Below, in pieces: positions 54,101 to 60,558 of a stretch of 64,000 nucleotides of DNA. The notes under the pieces were generated by a model. That model saw only the letters and a list, made by a program, of their open reading frames with translations. It was not told where the DNA came from and did no database searches. A program made the position numbers and the translations under genes. The number at the start of each line of letters is the position of its first letter. Position 1 is the first letter of the stretch. The stretch comes from Tyzzerella sp. (GTDB taxonomy: Bacteria; Bacillota; Clostridia; Lachnospirales; Lachnospiraceae), in contig JAFUOS010000020.1 of assembly GCA_017472665.1 (NCBI GenBank), forward strand, positions 1 to 64,000, written 5' to 3'.

Positions 54101-56449
54101 ACAGTACAGTTGTTAAGAGACGGAACTGCTATGGCAGGCGAAGCTTACACGAAACAACTTACAATAGCAGGCAAAGATGCATCCGATGCAAGTAAATGGA
54201 CTGGTGAATTTACAGGTCTTCGTAAGTACAGCGACAATGGTATTACAAAATACAAATATACTGTAACAGAAACTGCTATTAAGATGGTGGTAGATGGAAA
54301 GCCTGAAACAGTTTCAGTAAGCAACAATAAGGCTGGAAGCTATGAAGTAAGTATCAATGATGCAGGAAATGTAATTACCAACCAATTATCTCAGGATCCA
54401 AACGTTACTAAGACTAGCGCAACGATTACTAAGACATGGGTAGGTGTAACAGGAACTAACATTCCAAGTATTAAAGTGCAACTCTTACAGGACGGCGAAA
54501 ACTATGGAGAACCAGTTGTTCTGAAAGCCGATACAGAAGGTTTAACGGTTGTAAATGGTGTTTGGAATTATACATTCAATGATTTACCAGTTTATCAGTC
54601 AAATGGTATTATAAGACACGTTTACACCGTAGCGGAAGTTGAAATAGATGGCGTTAAGGTAGAAAACGGAAAAGCTGGCGATTATGAATCTAACGTAAAT
54701 GGTCTTGCTATTACAAATGAATTGACTGGAACAGTTGATAAGATTGAAGGTCAGAAGATTTGGAAGGATGCAGCGAAAGTAAGCGAACGTCCAGCAGAAA
54801 TCATGGTAGTTCTACGCCGCACAATTGATGGTAAGAACTTTGAAGATGTAGAAACCAAAGTTGTAGAGGGAACGAAGGATAAGGCTGAGTGGTCATTCAA
54901 ATTTGACAATGATGAAGAGGGTTATCCAAAATATGATTCAAACGGTAACGAGTATACTTATTCTGTAAAAGAACAAGGTGAAGTAGATGGCGACATTACT
55001 CTTGGAACCAATGATTACAAGGTTGCTTATGGAAAAGCAGATACAGTTTATACTATTACAAATACATTGTATGGTGAATACGATCCGAAGGACAATCCAA
55101 TCAAAGTGAACAAGGTGTGGTTAGATGATGATAACAGCCAGAAGAAACGTCCAGATTCAATAAGCATGACACTCGTTCAAAATGGCGATTTAGAAACGAT
55201 TGAATTGACTGCTCAAAACCAAGTATCGCAAGAAAAGAAAAATGAGTGGTCAGGCGCATTTACAAAAACATATCCAATGTATGATGCAGAAGGCGCTTTG
55301 ATTTCATACAGCGTTAAAGAAAATCCTTTGGCAGATTATACGTTGAAAGAAACCAAAGGAACTGCAGCCGAAGGATTTACATTAACAAACGTATATGCAC
55401 CGGGCAAAACTACAATTACAGTTAATAAGGTTTGGGTGGATAACAGCAATGCGTTAAAGACTCGTCCTGAAACACTTACATTGAATTTACTTCAAAATGG
55501 CAATGCGTTTGGTACAATTGAACTGAAAGCTTCTGAGGGCAACACATGGACAGCAACGAAAGAAGTTCCTTCAACAGACGAAAATGGTAAATTATACACA
55601 TATACAGTGGAAGAACCAAAAGAAGCATTAAAAGGAACTGATTATGTAAAAACAGCGGAAGAGGGCTTAACAGTAACCAACACTCTGCAAGCTGAGGTTC
55701 ACGTTCAAGGTACTAAAACTTGGAAGAACATCGACAAAGAATACCGTCCAGAATCTATCACAGTAGAACTTTGGAGAAAAACTGCAGAAGGAACTGAAGT
55801 TCAGATGACGGATGTTGATGGAAAGGTAATTTCAATCACAACCAATGAAGAAAAAGAATGGAAGTATGATTTCGGTAACTTTGCTAAATACGATGAAAAT
55901 GGTGCATTATACACATACATCGTAAAAGAAACTAAGATTGGTAACACACCGGTTGAACAATCAGATTATACAGTTTCAAATGGTGAAGGATATGACTTAA
56001 TCAATAAACTGAAAGATGTCAAGATTATAATCAGCGGAAAGAAGACTTGGGTTGATAACAACGACCAATACAAGATGCGTCCAGAATCTATCACAGTAAA
56101 TCTTCTTCGCGATGGTGTAAAAGTGACTTCTGTTCAAGTGAAAGCAGCAGCGGATGGAACATGGACTTACGAGTTTAAGGATCTTCCGAAGTACAATATG
56201 GATAATGGAAAATTGTATGCATACAGTGTAGAAGAAGCAGCAGTTGAGAACTACAAGAGCTCAGTAAACGGCTACGATATTACAAATACATTGGATGAAA
56301 CAAAGATTCCAACTCCAGAAGAACCAACAACTCCATCAGCACCAAAGACAAGTGACAGTAGAACAGCAGCAGGTTATGCACTGACTACAATAATTGCACT
56401 TGCAGCGGTAGCAACAGCATTCTTTAAACGTAAAAGAATCGTAAAATAA
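45110..56449 (+). CDS. Giant cell-wall-anchored VWA/Cna-B repeat surface protein
   Basis: A 3779-residue secreted adhesin-like protein. The signal peptide spans about 1-48 (cleavage near QVLAAD). A von Willebrand A domain follows, with the MIDAS motif DFSGS near residue 137 and LLTDGAAG. About 22 Cna-B modules then run to the end, each marked by a segment such as KVWVDNNN or KEWVDVTGENIP followed by RPDSI or IPDSI and closing YTVKE and ITNTL. Such modules often carry lysine-asparagine isopeptide bonds. The C-terminus has a sortase-type signal: APKTSD, a hydrophobic helix and KRKRIVK. The motif is PKTS rather than LPxTG. A VWA head on a Cna-B stalk resembles pilus tip or fibrillar adhesins. 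No sortase gene is nearby. Confidence 0.9.
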   Translation: MNKFKGFKLGKGKADVRKIGAALVATMLVVAMVIGLLPNDAAQVLAADKTTNIEGFSATMIADPDTSEDNHIFNGTPAEDGKIWTDKSVTTGAIYGVTSKENNFYVALSAMAQTYNTVETGMSTEQKNIAYDVVFVLDFSGSMNDSSGGTRKALSMVNALNPAIVTLMENAQSRIAVVGYAGSDVSTSSATTLLSLDHYNTTSTNDNNEKIYFQYSNNTISTVSGVTNSNNQTQTVSKQVNGGTPTQRGIYRGMDILQQAASNATDADKVTRVPIIVLLTDGAAGSARSNYTTLSGGTFYEGDANNGDDDAEVGAYTVLTANYAKDTVAAAYKAVYDYSGISNASIAKFYTIGLGITENSWTHFMLNPGASITATGNNKTIIDDMKTILTKDTTYGSDYAYSDYYKGGSMTEEELKTVFQNIVDSLQVTPQVTSTVNDPVATELSGSATGTVKFTDYLGYKMELKGDHQYLRYGGVNYRFDKQNDGFYKFSGYDQAGNAVTGPVITKNDITYTLANVTFKAEWTEEEYNDQNGYWKITWEFPSALLPTYSRLNDYDNTDLDPIRMLYEVGLTEDVDLQKDSLKITEAGKLASDSDVVAQYVFHTNLYDYTNSKAMTWSEYTPAADNPFYYETGYTTDSSIAGTETPYIRLDMTIGGTQQETKQATADVQLNNISLNLSDAKATFYYDGVQYTVDLSGDETDGAIWSGEVSIPVRGYTADGQEVSVNVAARIEATYVDVRRNDYLDLSKVTIKGTEATISGDRNNGWSADLENFVVGTVSGDTGDAQEEIVSVYMELKGNETDGYYVEDANGNKIAVTKDGNNYKVVLGDTTYYSSVYYKYADGTTSYVEKDLAKGTIARSLVGQFKIDQSKGTMTADNFADIFTYYASNGAEYPATRITYPDGTYWGEEADPNAVLPPKGTFKVCVDDIWNGLTDVNGDKMIIHFDFIIEEQTLEGGGTRYVVLDCSYYEAPSADGNTYAVDVVVSDTPEIDEEKNYLYDVSYTIESTHASGAANVTQTDPHFFHSHFTSGHMQVLLGNNGRVAVDINTAYEKAITAEKEWYDRLGNKLDVTSDALKDVSVTVGLYQQYSYTGKDADNNEVEYSQEGTNGVPFATVVLNQANNFTYTWETPTLPKYLVDDNGDYRLDKNNSKVEVTYVVDEVEGATGWTLSTIVNNSTDDKDIFTLHNVPLTEFSPSVQKVWTDGAPDGYKVKMELLANGVPVTEEKKLDAEHIIVAELKQENADGNAELKVTFGGDSNVENSPQTVLIKDFGGDQTVSKDYTFIYRGEDGNGFGGEAGTGTHAEYATVKITVSNTGGAKLSIANATVSYHYTDLTTKEPAEAILETYRTKSEETDTTKTSTFLMYFTTQEKAEVILDGVVDTEETKAWYNKLDKWNLPMLDADKKVITYSVRETLLVPFEESMNIGERQTETIDGVDYVLCLVKNGLIIVPQADGSEKVFKSTITNTEDYQFTVTNDEAVTSITAEKVWVDNNNAYGTRPDKITFKLKADGNVVGGKDIVVEPGTGIWNGTAKAEWTDLPVYDTETGEEITYTVEEVMGTLPTSDEYEVKVEADPDNAQNFIVTNSLYASTSMEVEKVWIDNNNNYGTRPDNIYMVLYRRVDGTDVEEIVPDAVVITLTSNGLEGKWENLAKYNEKGKKYFYSVKEYESLTARNVEGVSGYKDVSAVGDKTETSYKFTNQLDDGAISKTVTKEWKDKALESTRPTNVTVVLSGTITVGGEEKAVDLTAYNPTQILTSPWSYTWENLPEYSGGYKIDYTITETKVGNTGVADNKAGNYVVSVQDDGVGNDFVVTNTLTGETTVTVKKEWKDTPEGFVIPTVTFDIYNRYGGKQDATLTVTEDNPEDSATLPKYNADGDTIYYTVVEQPILDGTNYKIDSVVGSNEGTDGNFYYNAVNTYVQLVQDISGTKTWVGVTGENIPEAITIKLYRQAGDGEKVEVTDVTPTWKNTDSTIWTYTYTGLPIYENDDTTKPYTYSVEETGIDGTAVADTDYTATKDGDLNIINTLGGTVDGVNLKGTKQWYGVTSGNVPDSIQVQLMRSVSGGALEAAVDTDGKSVGITVSKSSQSEEMSWNYDFSGVTLPKYDANGNEYTYSVKEISVTAGSTTRPVVYPVVSPTSGTVGDYTVALNGMNITNTLKGGTAKDLTVTFPMIKEWITTEGYSIPNSITVKLTGSGVAQITETKQLTSTTEGVTIEGNVWKYTFKNLRKYTDNGITEYVYSIEETYVGDTAVQNGVAGEWHVSMPDKDLIINSHDVDLVNITVNKKWAGVTGNNIPDSIQIQLYQNGVKFGVPTTLTKTACATDDETTWSYTFTGLPKSSDGTVENQYVYTVKELSVTAGADTETVDEQNNTVGDYTVSYSADSLTITNTLNAGDNKVKTTYPVTKNWINADGQIPDSITIQLMQSGVDAKSKDLTNANAVSGNDAQWQYTFTGLRKYTDNGISKYVYTAKETKIETINVETKDGQLKAGDFFVTYTQQNKDATIINNRLATVNVDKELIDYPVEKVWLDKDGNPLTENLPETITVQLYQDDAAYGAPYTFTTDDIANNWKHVFTDLRKYQDDGLTEYEYSVQEIKIDDTEVVGDEAGAFAVTYADGKITNKLTGATTKDVTITKEWVDVTGENIPDSIQIQLYQNGKKFDDPTTLTKPTTGDATTWTYTFEDMPIYTDGVKEIEYTVKEISVTAGDTTANVVYTDSTNGTVGDYIVKLNGLNITNTLKQGDDKDLTVEYPVIKKWDVPTGATLPASITVQLYRDNAAYKDPYTFTAEDIANNWKHVFTNLRKYTDNGISEYQYSVKETKVDNYEVTDGKVGAYTVTVDGNVITNKLSDNSTDLLTEITVTKEWENVNTNNMPSAIKVHLYRDGEPYGIVTQISGTGTTWTHTFKHLPKYSDGVTPSVYTVKELSIHAGEDSETVVYTTDTKGTAGDYDVTLDQDKLTIKNTLKQDDDKDKTVDIPFTKLWRKADGTAMTENLPTEITVQLLRDGTAMAGEAYTKQLTIAGKDASDASKWTGEFTGLRKYSDNGITKYKYTVTETAIKMVVDGKPETVSVSNNKAGSYEVSINDAGNVITNQLSQDPNVTKTSATITKTWVGVTGTNIPSIKVQLLQDGENYGEPVVLKADTEGLTVVNGVWNYTFNDLPVYQSNGIIRHVYTVAEVEIDGVKVENGKAGDYESNVNGLAITNELTGTVDKIEGQKIWKDAAKVSERPAEIMVVLRRTIDGKNFEDVETKVVEGTKDKAEWSFKFDNDEEGYPKYDSNGNEYTYSVKEQGEVDGDITLGTNDYKVAYGKADTVYTITNTLYGEYDPKDNPIKVNKVWLDDDNSQKKRPDSISMTLVQNGDLETIELTAQNQVSQEKKNEWSGAFTKTYPMYDAEGALISYSVKENPLADYTLKETKGTAAEGFTLTNVYAPGKTTITVNKVWVDNSNALKTRPETLTLNLLQNGNAFGTIELKASEGNTWTATKEVPSTDENGKLYTYTVEEPKEALKGTDYVKTAEEGLTVTNTLQAEVHVQGTKTWKNIDKEYRPESITVELWRKTAEGTEVQMTDVDGKVISITTNEEKEWKYDFGNFAKYDENGALYTYIVKETKIGNTPVEQSDYTVSNGEGYDLINKLKDVKIIISGKKTWVDNNDQYKMRPESITVNLLRDGVKVTSVQVKAAADGTWTYEFKDLPKYNMDNGKLYAYSVEEAAVENYKSSVNGYDITNTLDETKIPTPEEPTTPSAPKTSDSRTAAGYALTTIIALAAVATAFFKRKRIVK

Positions 56450-56474
56450 TTTAACACATTGATTTAACGCATTG

Positions 56475-56508
56475 ATATGGCTGGCCCGATTGGGTCAGCC
56501 ATATTTTC
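56475..56508 (+). terminator. Rho-independent terminator
   Basis: ATATGGCTG pairs exactly with CAGCCATAT, with an extra CC/GG pair near the CGATT loop, followed by TTTTCTT. Confidence 0.88.
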
Positions 56509-56658
56509 TTCCATTTCTTCAAATATTGAGAATAGACATAATCTATAATTTGTGATATTATGTGAAAACAACACATGACAATTCTATCAACATTTTATAT
56601 GTGCAATTTTAGAAAGAAAAGTTTTCTATTTAACATTCCACATTTTTAAATTTAAAAG

Positions 56659-56812
56659 TTTCTATATAGATGAAAAAGGGCTTGCTATACCTTTGCTTTT
56701 TGTGGACTTGGGGTATTATGAAATACTTTTTTTCTCATATAGAAAAATGGTCAAATTTGAGGATTTTAGGCTGTTTTTAGGGTATGACGTCTCGAAATTT
56801 TTGTATATACCC
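56659..56812 (+). repeat. Intergenic two-hairpin repeat, copy B
   Basis: TTTCTATATAG, hairpin 1 (ATACC and GGTAT), CTCATATAGAAAAATGGTCAAA, then TTTTTAGGGTATG and the closing hairpin GGGTAT/ATACCC. It is shorter than copy A (154 against 167 bp) and lacks the AATCTGTGC stretch. It fills the middle of the 460-bp gap before 56912; the flanks hold only AT-rich sequence and the terminator. Confidence 0.65.
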
Positions 56813-56911
56813 GCGGCTTGCATTGGTAAGGACTAAATGAAGTGTTTTGATAATTGATATTATAAAATTGTTGTGTGATTCGGTTACATATAAGGTAAGG
56901 AGGTTTATATT

Positions 56912-57691
56912 ATGATTTACGAAAAAATGATTGCTGAGCATCAAAGACTCGAAAAACAAATCGAGCAGCTACAATTGCAACTCAAAGATTTCCCTGAGGG
57001 AAAACTAATTATTGCTTCTAACGGCAAAGGAAACAAGTGGTACCAGAGTGACGGACATAATCCGGTTTATCTTTCTAAAAAAGAAAGGAAGCTTGCTGAA
57101 AAATTGGCACATAAAAAATATCTATTGCTTCAGATGAAAAACATGATTCATGAAAAGAAAGCAATTGATTTTTATCTCAGACATCACGATTCAAATGCGT
57201 ATCAAACAGAACAATCTTTTATCAATTCATCAGAATACAAAGAGTTGCTTGCTCCAAGTTTCACCCCATTATCACAAGAATTAAATGATTGGATGAATTC
57301 CCCATATGAGAAGAACGAAATGCACCCGGAAAATTTAGTCAATAGGACACATTCAGGGAATCTTGTCAGATCAAAATCGGAAGCGATTATAGATATGTTT
57401 TTATTCAAACATAAAATACCTTTTCGATATGAATGTATTTTACAATTAGATGATATTTTTGTTTTCCCGGATTTTACGATTCGTCATCCTGAAACAGGAG
57501 AAGTGTTTTATTGGGAGCATTTTGGGATGATGGATAATCCTAATTATAGTAAAAAAGTATCTTCTAAACTTCAACACTACATTTCAAATGGAATTATTCC
57601 ATCAATTCAGTTGATTACGACTTATGAAACAAAAGAAAAGCCTTTGAGTCCAGAGATGGTGGAGAAAATTGTGGAGCATTATTTTCTTTGA
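56912..57691 (+). CDS. Coiled-coil protein with PD-(D/E)XK nuclease-like domain
   Basis: A 259-residue soluble protein of unknown role. Residues 5-30 (QRLEKQIEQLQLQL) and 60-95 look like coiled coil, with a long helical N-terminal half. The C-terminal 120 residues carry a possible PD-(D/E)XK core: RSKSEAIIDMFL, FRYECIL, FPDFTIRHPETGE, then YWEHFG, where a histidine replaces the usual lysine. This layout resembles restriction-endonuclease-fold proteins, but the last motif is unusual. AAGGAGG precedes the ATG. It is flanked by two copies of the intergenic repeat, and its last codons seed a tandem repeat. Confidence 0.55.
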   Translation: MIYEKMIAEHQRLEKQIEQLQLQLKDFPEGKLIIASNGKGNKWYQSDGHNPVYLSKKERKLAEKLAHKKYLLLQMKNMIHEKKAIDFYLRHHDSNAYQTEQSFINSSEYKELLAPSFTPLSQELNDWMNSPYEKNEMHPENLVNRTHSGNLVRSKSEAIIDMFLFKHKIPFRYECILQLDDIFVFPDFTIRHPETGEVFYWEHFGMMDNPNYSKKVSSKLQHYISNGIIPSIQLITTYETKEKPLSPEMVEKIVEHYFL

Positions 57692-57704
57692 TGAGAAAAA
57701 GTGA

Positions 57705-57890
57705 AGGATTATCATTGGTGATGGAGCAAAAGCAGAGGATTATCATTGGTGATGGAGCAAAAGCGGAGGATTATCATTGGTGATGGAGCAAAAACGGAGG
57801 ATTATCATTGGTGATGGAGCAAAAACGGAGGATTATCATTGGTGATGAAATAAAAGTGGAGCATTATAGTCGTCGATGAGGCAAAAACAG
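57705..57890. repeat. 31-bp tandem repeat array (6 units)
   Basis: Six contiguous units of 31 bp of the form AGGATTATCATTGGTGATGG-AGCAAAARCRG. The first four are nearly identical, the fifth carries several changes and the sixth is diverged. The end of the preceding gene (57674-57704, coding EHYFL and stop) is a weaker seventh match, so the array appears to have grown out of the gene's 3' end. There are no unique spacers, so it is not a CRISPR. Confidence 0.85.
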
Positions 57891-57900
57891 AGTAAGCCAT

Positions 57901-58066
57901 GGGTATATACAAATTTTTTTGTGCGAGATACCCTAAAAGGTCCCAAAACACAAAGATTTCAGCGCTTTTTTAGGGCAATTTTTCAATATGGGAAGAAGTT
58001 GCTTTAAAATACCCTGGATTTGCTAAAAAGTGAGGGTATGGCAAGATGATTTTTGCTATATAGAAA
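57901..58066 (-). repeat. Intergenic two-hairpin repeat, copy C (inverted)
   Basis: On the minus strand it reads TTTCTATATAG, hairpin 1 (ATACCCT and AGGGTAT), CATATTGAAAAATTGCCC, AAAAAAGCGCTGAAATCT, GACCTTTTAGGGTAT, and the closing hairpin ending ATACCC. Length 166 bp, close to copy A. Confidence 0.65.
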
Positions 58067-58087
58067 TTATTCAATTATGGGAGGAAC

Positions 58088-58310
58088 GCCAAGTCCCGAA
58101 AAGCTGTCGCCAAGCCCCGAAAAGCTGTCGCCAAGCCCCAAAAAGCTGTCGCCAAGCCCCAAAAAGCTGTTGCAAGTCCCAAAAAGCTGTTGCAAGTCCC
58201 CAAAAAGCTGTTGCAAGTCCCCAAAAAGCTGTTGCAAGTCCCAAAAAGCTGTTGCAAGCCCCAGAAAGCTGCCACAAGCCTCAAAAGTCTGTCACCAACT
58301 CCAAAAACCC
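58088..58310. repeat. 20/21-bp tandem repeat array (about 11 units)
   Basis: Units such as GTCGCCAAGCCCCAAAAAGCT (21 bp) pass into GTTGCAAGTCCCAAAAAGCT (20 bp) and 21-bp variants, then decay at the right end. Unit lengths alternate between 20 and 21, so no single reading frame is kept, and the open frames crossing it are most likely incidental. It is unusually C-rich for this genome. The remainder up to 58404 shows nothing else recognisable. Confidence 0.8.
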
Positions 58311-58404
58311 ACCACTAATCCTGAAAAAATCCCCCTAAAATTCATACTTCCCCCAAGCTCGTCATACATTAGAAAGAACAAGGAAATGAAACATAGGGGG
58401 CAGT

Positions 58405-59391
58405 ATGAACGAAAAAGAACTGGAAGTGCTACAGCAGTATGATATAGATGTGAAAAGCACCCGCAAAGTTCGCGGTGCTGTTTTATGTGAAACAAAACAA
58501 GGCTTGTTTCTGTTAAAAGAAATGCGTTCTTCCGAAAAACAAATCCCGGCATTATATGAAATTCATCTGCATTTAAAAAAGCAAGGTTACGAAAATGTAG
58601 ATATGATTCAAAAAAATAAAGAAGATGCTTTTTGGAGCATTTCAGAAGATGAAACAAAATACACATTAAAAAAATGGTTTTACGGAAAAGAGTGCGACAA
58701 TAAAAAAGAGTCAGACATCATGCAAGGCGTGCAGAATCTGGCATTGCTGCATCGGATTTTGAGCAAACCTCCAGGGGTAGAAGTAAAGAAAAAAGAAGAC
58801 CTCGAGCAGGAATTTTTCCGGCATAACCGCGAATTAAAAAAGGTGAGAACATTTATCCGGGATAAGGTTGGCAAAGGAGAGTTCGAACTGTTTTTCTTGA
58901 AGCATTTTGATGCTATGTATAATTGGGCTGTATGTGCGAGTGAAAGATTGCAGCGTTGCGACTATGAGAGTCTGAAGATGCAATCAGACCAGAAAAAAAC
59001 TTTGGTACATGGTGATTATAATTACCATAATGTTTTGCTGACACCGACTGGCATCGCAACCACCAATTTCGAACATCTTTATGAAGGGATTCAGATTGCC
59101 GATTTCTATTATTTTTTAAGAAAAACGATGGAAAAGAATCAATGGGATGTCAGACTGGGTCACAAGATGATTGAATGCTATAATCGTATCCTTCCGTTTT
59201 CGCCGGCGGAATTGGAATATCTTTCTGTGTGCATTGCATATCCGGAGAAGTTTTGGAAGGTGACAAATTCCTACTATCGCTCTCGAAAATCATGGATTTC
59301 AGCAAAGAGTTTGGAGAAATTAGAGCTTGCAGTGAAGCAGACGGAAGAGAAGAAATATTTCTTGGAAACGCTGTTCTCTTTTCATTTATAG
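58405..59391 (+). CDS. CotS-family spore coat kinase-like protein
   Basis: A 328-residue protein of the aminoglycoside-phosphotransferase/CotS fold. The nucleotide lobe has GLFLLKEM with the likely lysine. The catalytic loop VHGDYNYHNVLL is intact. The following metal-binding position, usually an aspartate before F, reads TTNFEH, so an asparagine replaces it. CotS-like proteins are spore coat components in Bacilli and Clostridia. The GGGGGC before the ATG is a plausible ribosome-binding site. It sits just after the 20/21-bp array and before hup. Confidence 0.78.
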   Translation: MNEKELEVLQQYDIDVKSTRKVRGAVLCETKQGLFLLKEMRSSEKQIPALYEIHLHLKKQGYENVDMIQKNKEDAFWSISEDETKYTLKKWFYGKECDNKKESDIMQGVQNLALLHRILSKPPGVEVKKKEDLEQEFFRHNRELKKVRTFIRDKVGKGEFELFFLKHFDAMYNWAVCASERLQRCDYESLKMQSDQKKTLVHGDYNYHNVLLTPTGIATTNFEHLYEGIQIADFYYFLRKTMEKNQWDVRLGHKMIECYNRILPFSPAELEYLSVCIAYPEKFWKVTNSYYRSRKSWISAKSLEKLELAVKQTEEKKYFLETLFSFHL

Positions 59392-59463
59392 GTGACATAG
59401 ACATGTTAGACTGTAAAAAGTGCCGAAAACCTTATAAAATGGGGCAAAAGTGGCATTTTTCAC

Positions 59464-59492
59464 TTGACAAATCTATGTCAAACAGGTATAAC
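59464..59492 (+). promoter_or_regulatory. Promoter of hup
   Basis: TTGACA (59464-59469) and TATAAC (59487-59492) with 17-bp spacing, 40 bp before the start. Confidence 0.75.
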
Positions 59493-59531
59493 AGTATCTA
59501 GGTGTTGAAAATAAAAGGAGGAGAATTATCC

Positions 59532-59807
59532 ATGAACAGAGCAGAATTAGTTGCAGCTATGGCTGAAAAAGCTGGCTTATCAAAAAAAGATTCTGAAGCA
59601 GCATTAAAAGCATTTGCTGATGTAGTAGCTGATGAACTTAAAAAAGGCGAAAAAGTTCAATTAGTTGGATTTGGAACATTCGAAGTAAGCGAAAGAGGAG
59701 CAAGAGAAGGAAGAAATCCACAAACTGGTGAGACAATGACAATCGCAGCTTGCAAAGCTCCAAAATTCAAAGCTGGTAAAGCTTTAAAAGATGCTGTAAA
59801 CGCATAA
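59532..59807 (+). CDS. hup: DNA-binding protein HU
   Basis: A 91-residue histone-like protein that bends and compacts DNA as a dimer. It begins [22 protein letters not shown], has the [26 protein letters not shown] arm with its RNP segment, and ends [12 protein letters not shown]. The start at 59532 follows AAAGGAGGAG; a longer frame from 59502 begins before that site. Strong promoter and terminator make it a single-gene unit ahead of rqcP. Confidence 0.96.
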   Translation: MNRAELVAAMAEKAGLSKKDSEAALKAFADVVADELKKGEKVQLVGFGTFEVSERGAREGRNPQTGETMTIAACKAPKFKAGKALKDAVNA

Positions 59808-59831
59808 TTTACAAAGAATATGAAGAATTAA

Positions 59832-59861
59832 AGAGATTGTGCTTGTGCACAGTCTCTTTTT
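59832..59861 (+). terminator. Rho-independent terminator after hup
   Basis: AGAGATTGTGC pairs with GCACAGTCTCT (one wobble) over a TTGT loop, followed by TTTT. Confidence 0.88.
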
Positions 59862-59871
59862 CGCCTTAGCG

Positions 59872-59907
59872 CCTCGGCACAAAGCTCCAGTGGAGGTTTT
59901 GCCGAGG
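59872..59907 (+). other. Stable hairpin upstream of rqcP
   Basis: CCTCGGC (59872-59878) pairs with GCCGAGG (59901-59907), with an inner CTCC/GGAG pair. There is no T-run. It lies between the hup terminator and rqcP; its function is unknown. Confidence 0.45.
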
Positions 59908-59946
59908 TTCCTTGATTAGAACATATTCACATAATATGGAGGAAAC

Positions 59947-60186
59947 ATGAGATTAGACAAATTTTTAAAAGTATCCCGCTTGATCAAAAGAAGAACCGTC
60001 GCAAATGAAGCCTGCGACGCAGGAAGAGTCCTAGTGAACGGCACCGTAGCAAAAGCTTCGGTCAAAGTAAAGGTCGGAGACATCATCGAGATTCAATTCG
60101 GAACCAAAACGGTAAAAGTGGAAGTGCTGGACATCCAGGATACCACGAAAAAAGAAGAAGCAAAAGACTTATTCAAATATTTATAA
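59947..60186 (+). CDS. rqcP: S4-domain RNA-binding protein RqcP
   Basis: A 79-residue S4 RNA-binding protein, MRLDKFLKVSRLIKRRTVANEACDAGRVLVNG and so on, matching RqcP (YabO) in size and position. In Bacillus it binds 23S rRNA/tRNA on stalled 50S subunits and helps RqcH add alanine tails to stalled nascent chains. GGAGG precedes the ATG. It heads the yabP-yabQ-divIC run. Confidence 0.92.
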   Translation: MRLDKFLKVSRLIKRRTVANEACDAGRVLVNGTVAKASVKVKVGDIIEIQFGTKTVKVEVLDIQDTTKKEEAKDLFKYL

Positions 60187-60268
60187 AACAGAAAAGTGTG
60201 ACAACCTGTCATAAAGGCGAACAACCTTTCATACAATAACAATGAAATGTAGGAAAGGTTGTGATTTT

Positions 60269-60553
60269 TTGGAAGAAAGACAGATGCCGAAAGCGCATAA
60301 ATTGGTTGTAAATAATAGAAAGACAAGTATGGTAACGGGGGTGCTGGATGTACTTGCCTTCGATTTGAACGAAGTGCTTCTAGAGACGGAGCAAGGAATG
60401 CTGATGGTGAAAGGAAAGGATTTACATGTGAACCGGTTGAGTCTGGAAAAAGGGGAAGTGGACCTGGCAGGACATATCGACAGCATTGCTTATTCTGACG
60501 TGCAGCATAACAACAAGAAGGGCGAAAATTTCTTCGTGAAATTATTTAAATAA
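60269..60553 (+). CDS. yabP: Sporulation protein YabP
   Basis: A 94-residue protein of the YabP/YqfC family: PKAHKLVVNNRKTSMVTGVLDVLAFD, then EVLLETEQGMLMVKGKDLHV. The start is taken as TTG at 60269 (reading MEERQMPKAHK), which fits the family N-terminus and follows AAGGTTGTG. An ATG at 60242 in the same frame would add nine atypical residues. YabP is needed for normal spore formation in Bacillus. It is followed 5 bp later by yabQ. Confidence 0.87.
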   Translation: MEERQMPKAHKLVVNNRKTSMVTGVLDVLAFDLNEVLLETEQGMLMVKGKDLHVNRLSLEKGEVDLAGHIDSIAYSDVQHNNKKGENFFVKLFK

Positions 60554-60558
60554 ATCCT

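Noticed and set aside
57705-57890. CRISPR-like array of 31-bp repeats
   Set aside because: Units are contiguous with no spacers, and there are no cas genes nearby.
58030-58442. Repeat-peptide proteins read through the C-rich array in several frames
   Set aside because: Unit length alternates between 20 and 21 bp, frames on both strands are equally open, and there is no convincing start with a ribosome-binding site.
59229-59501. Small gene between the CotS-like gene and hup
   Set aside because: Most of it overlaps the CotS-like coding region in another frame and it runs through the hup promoter; no ribosome-binding site.
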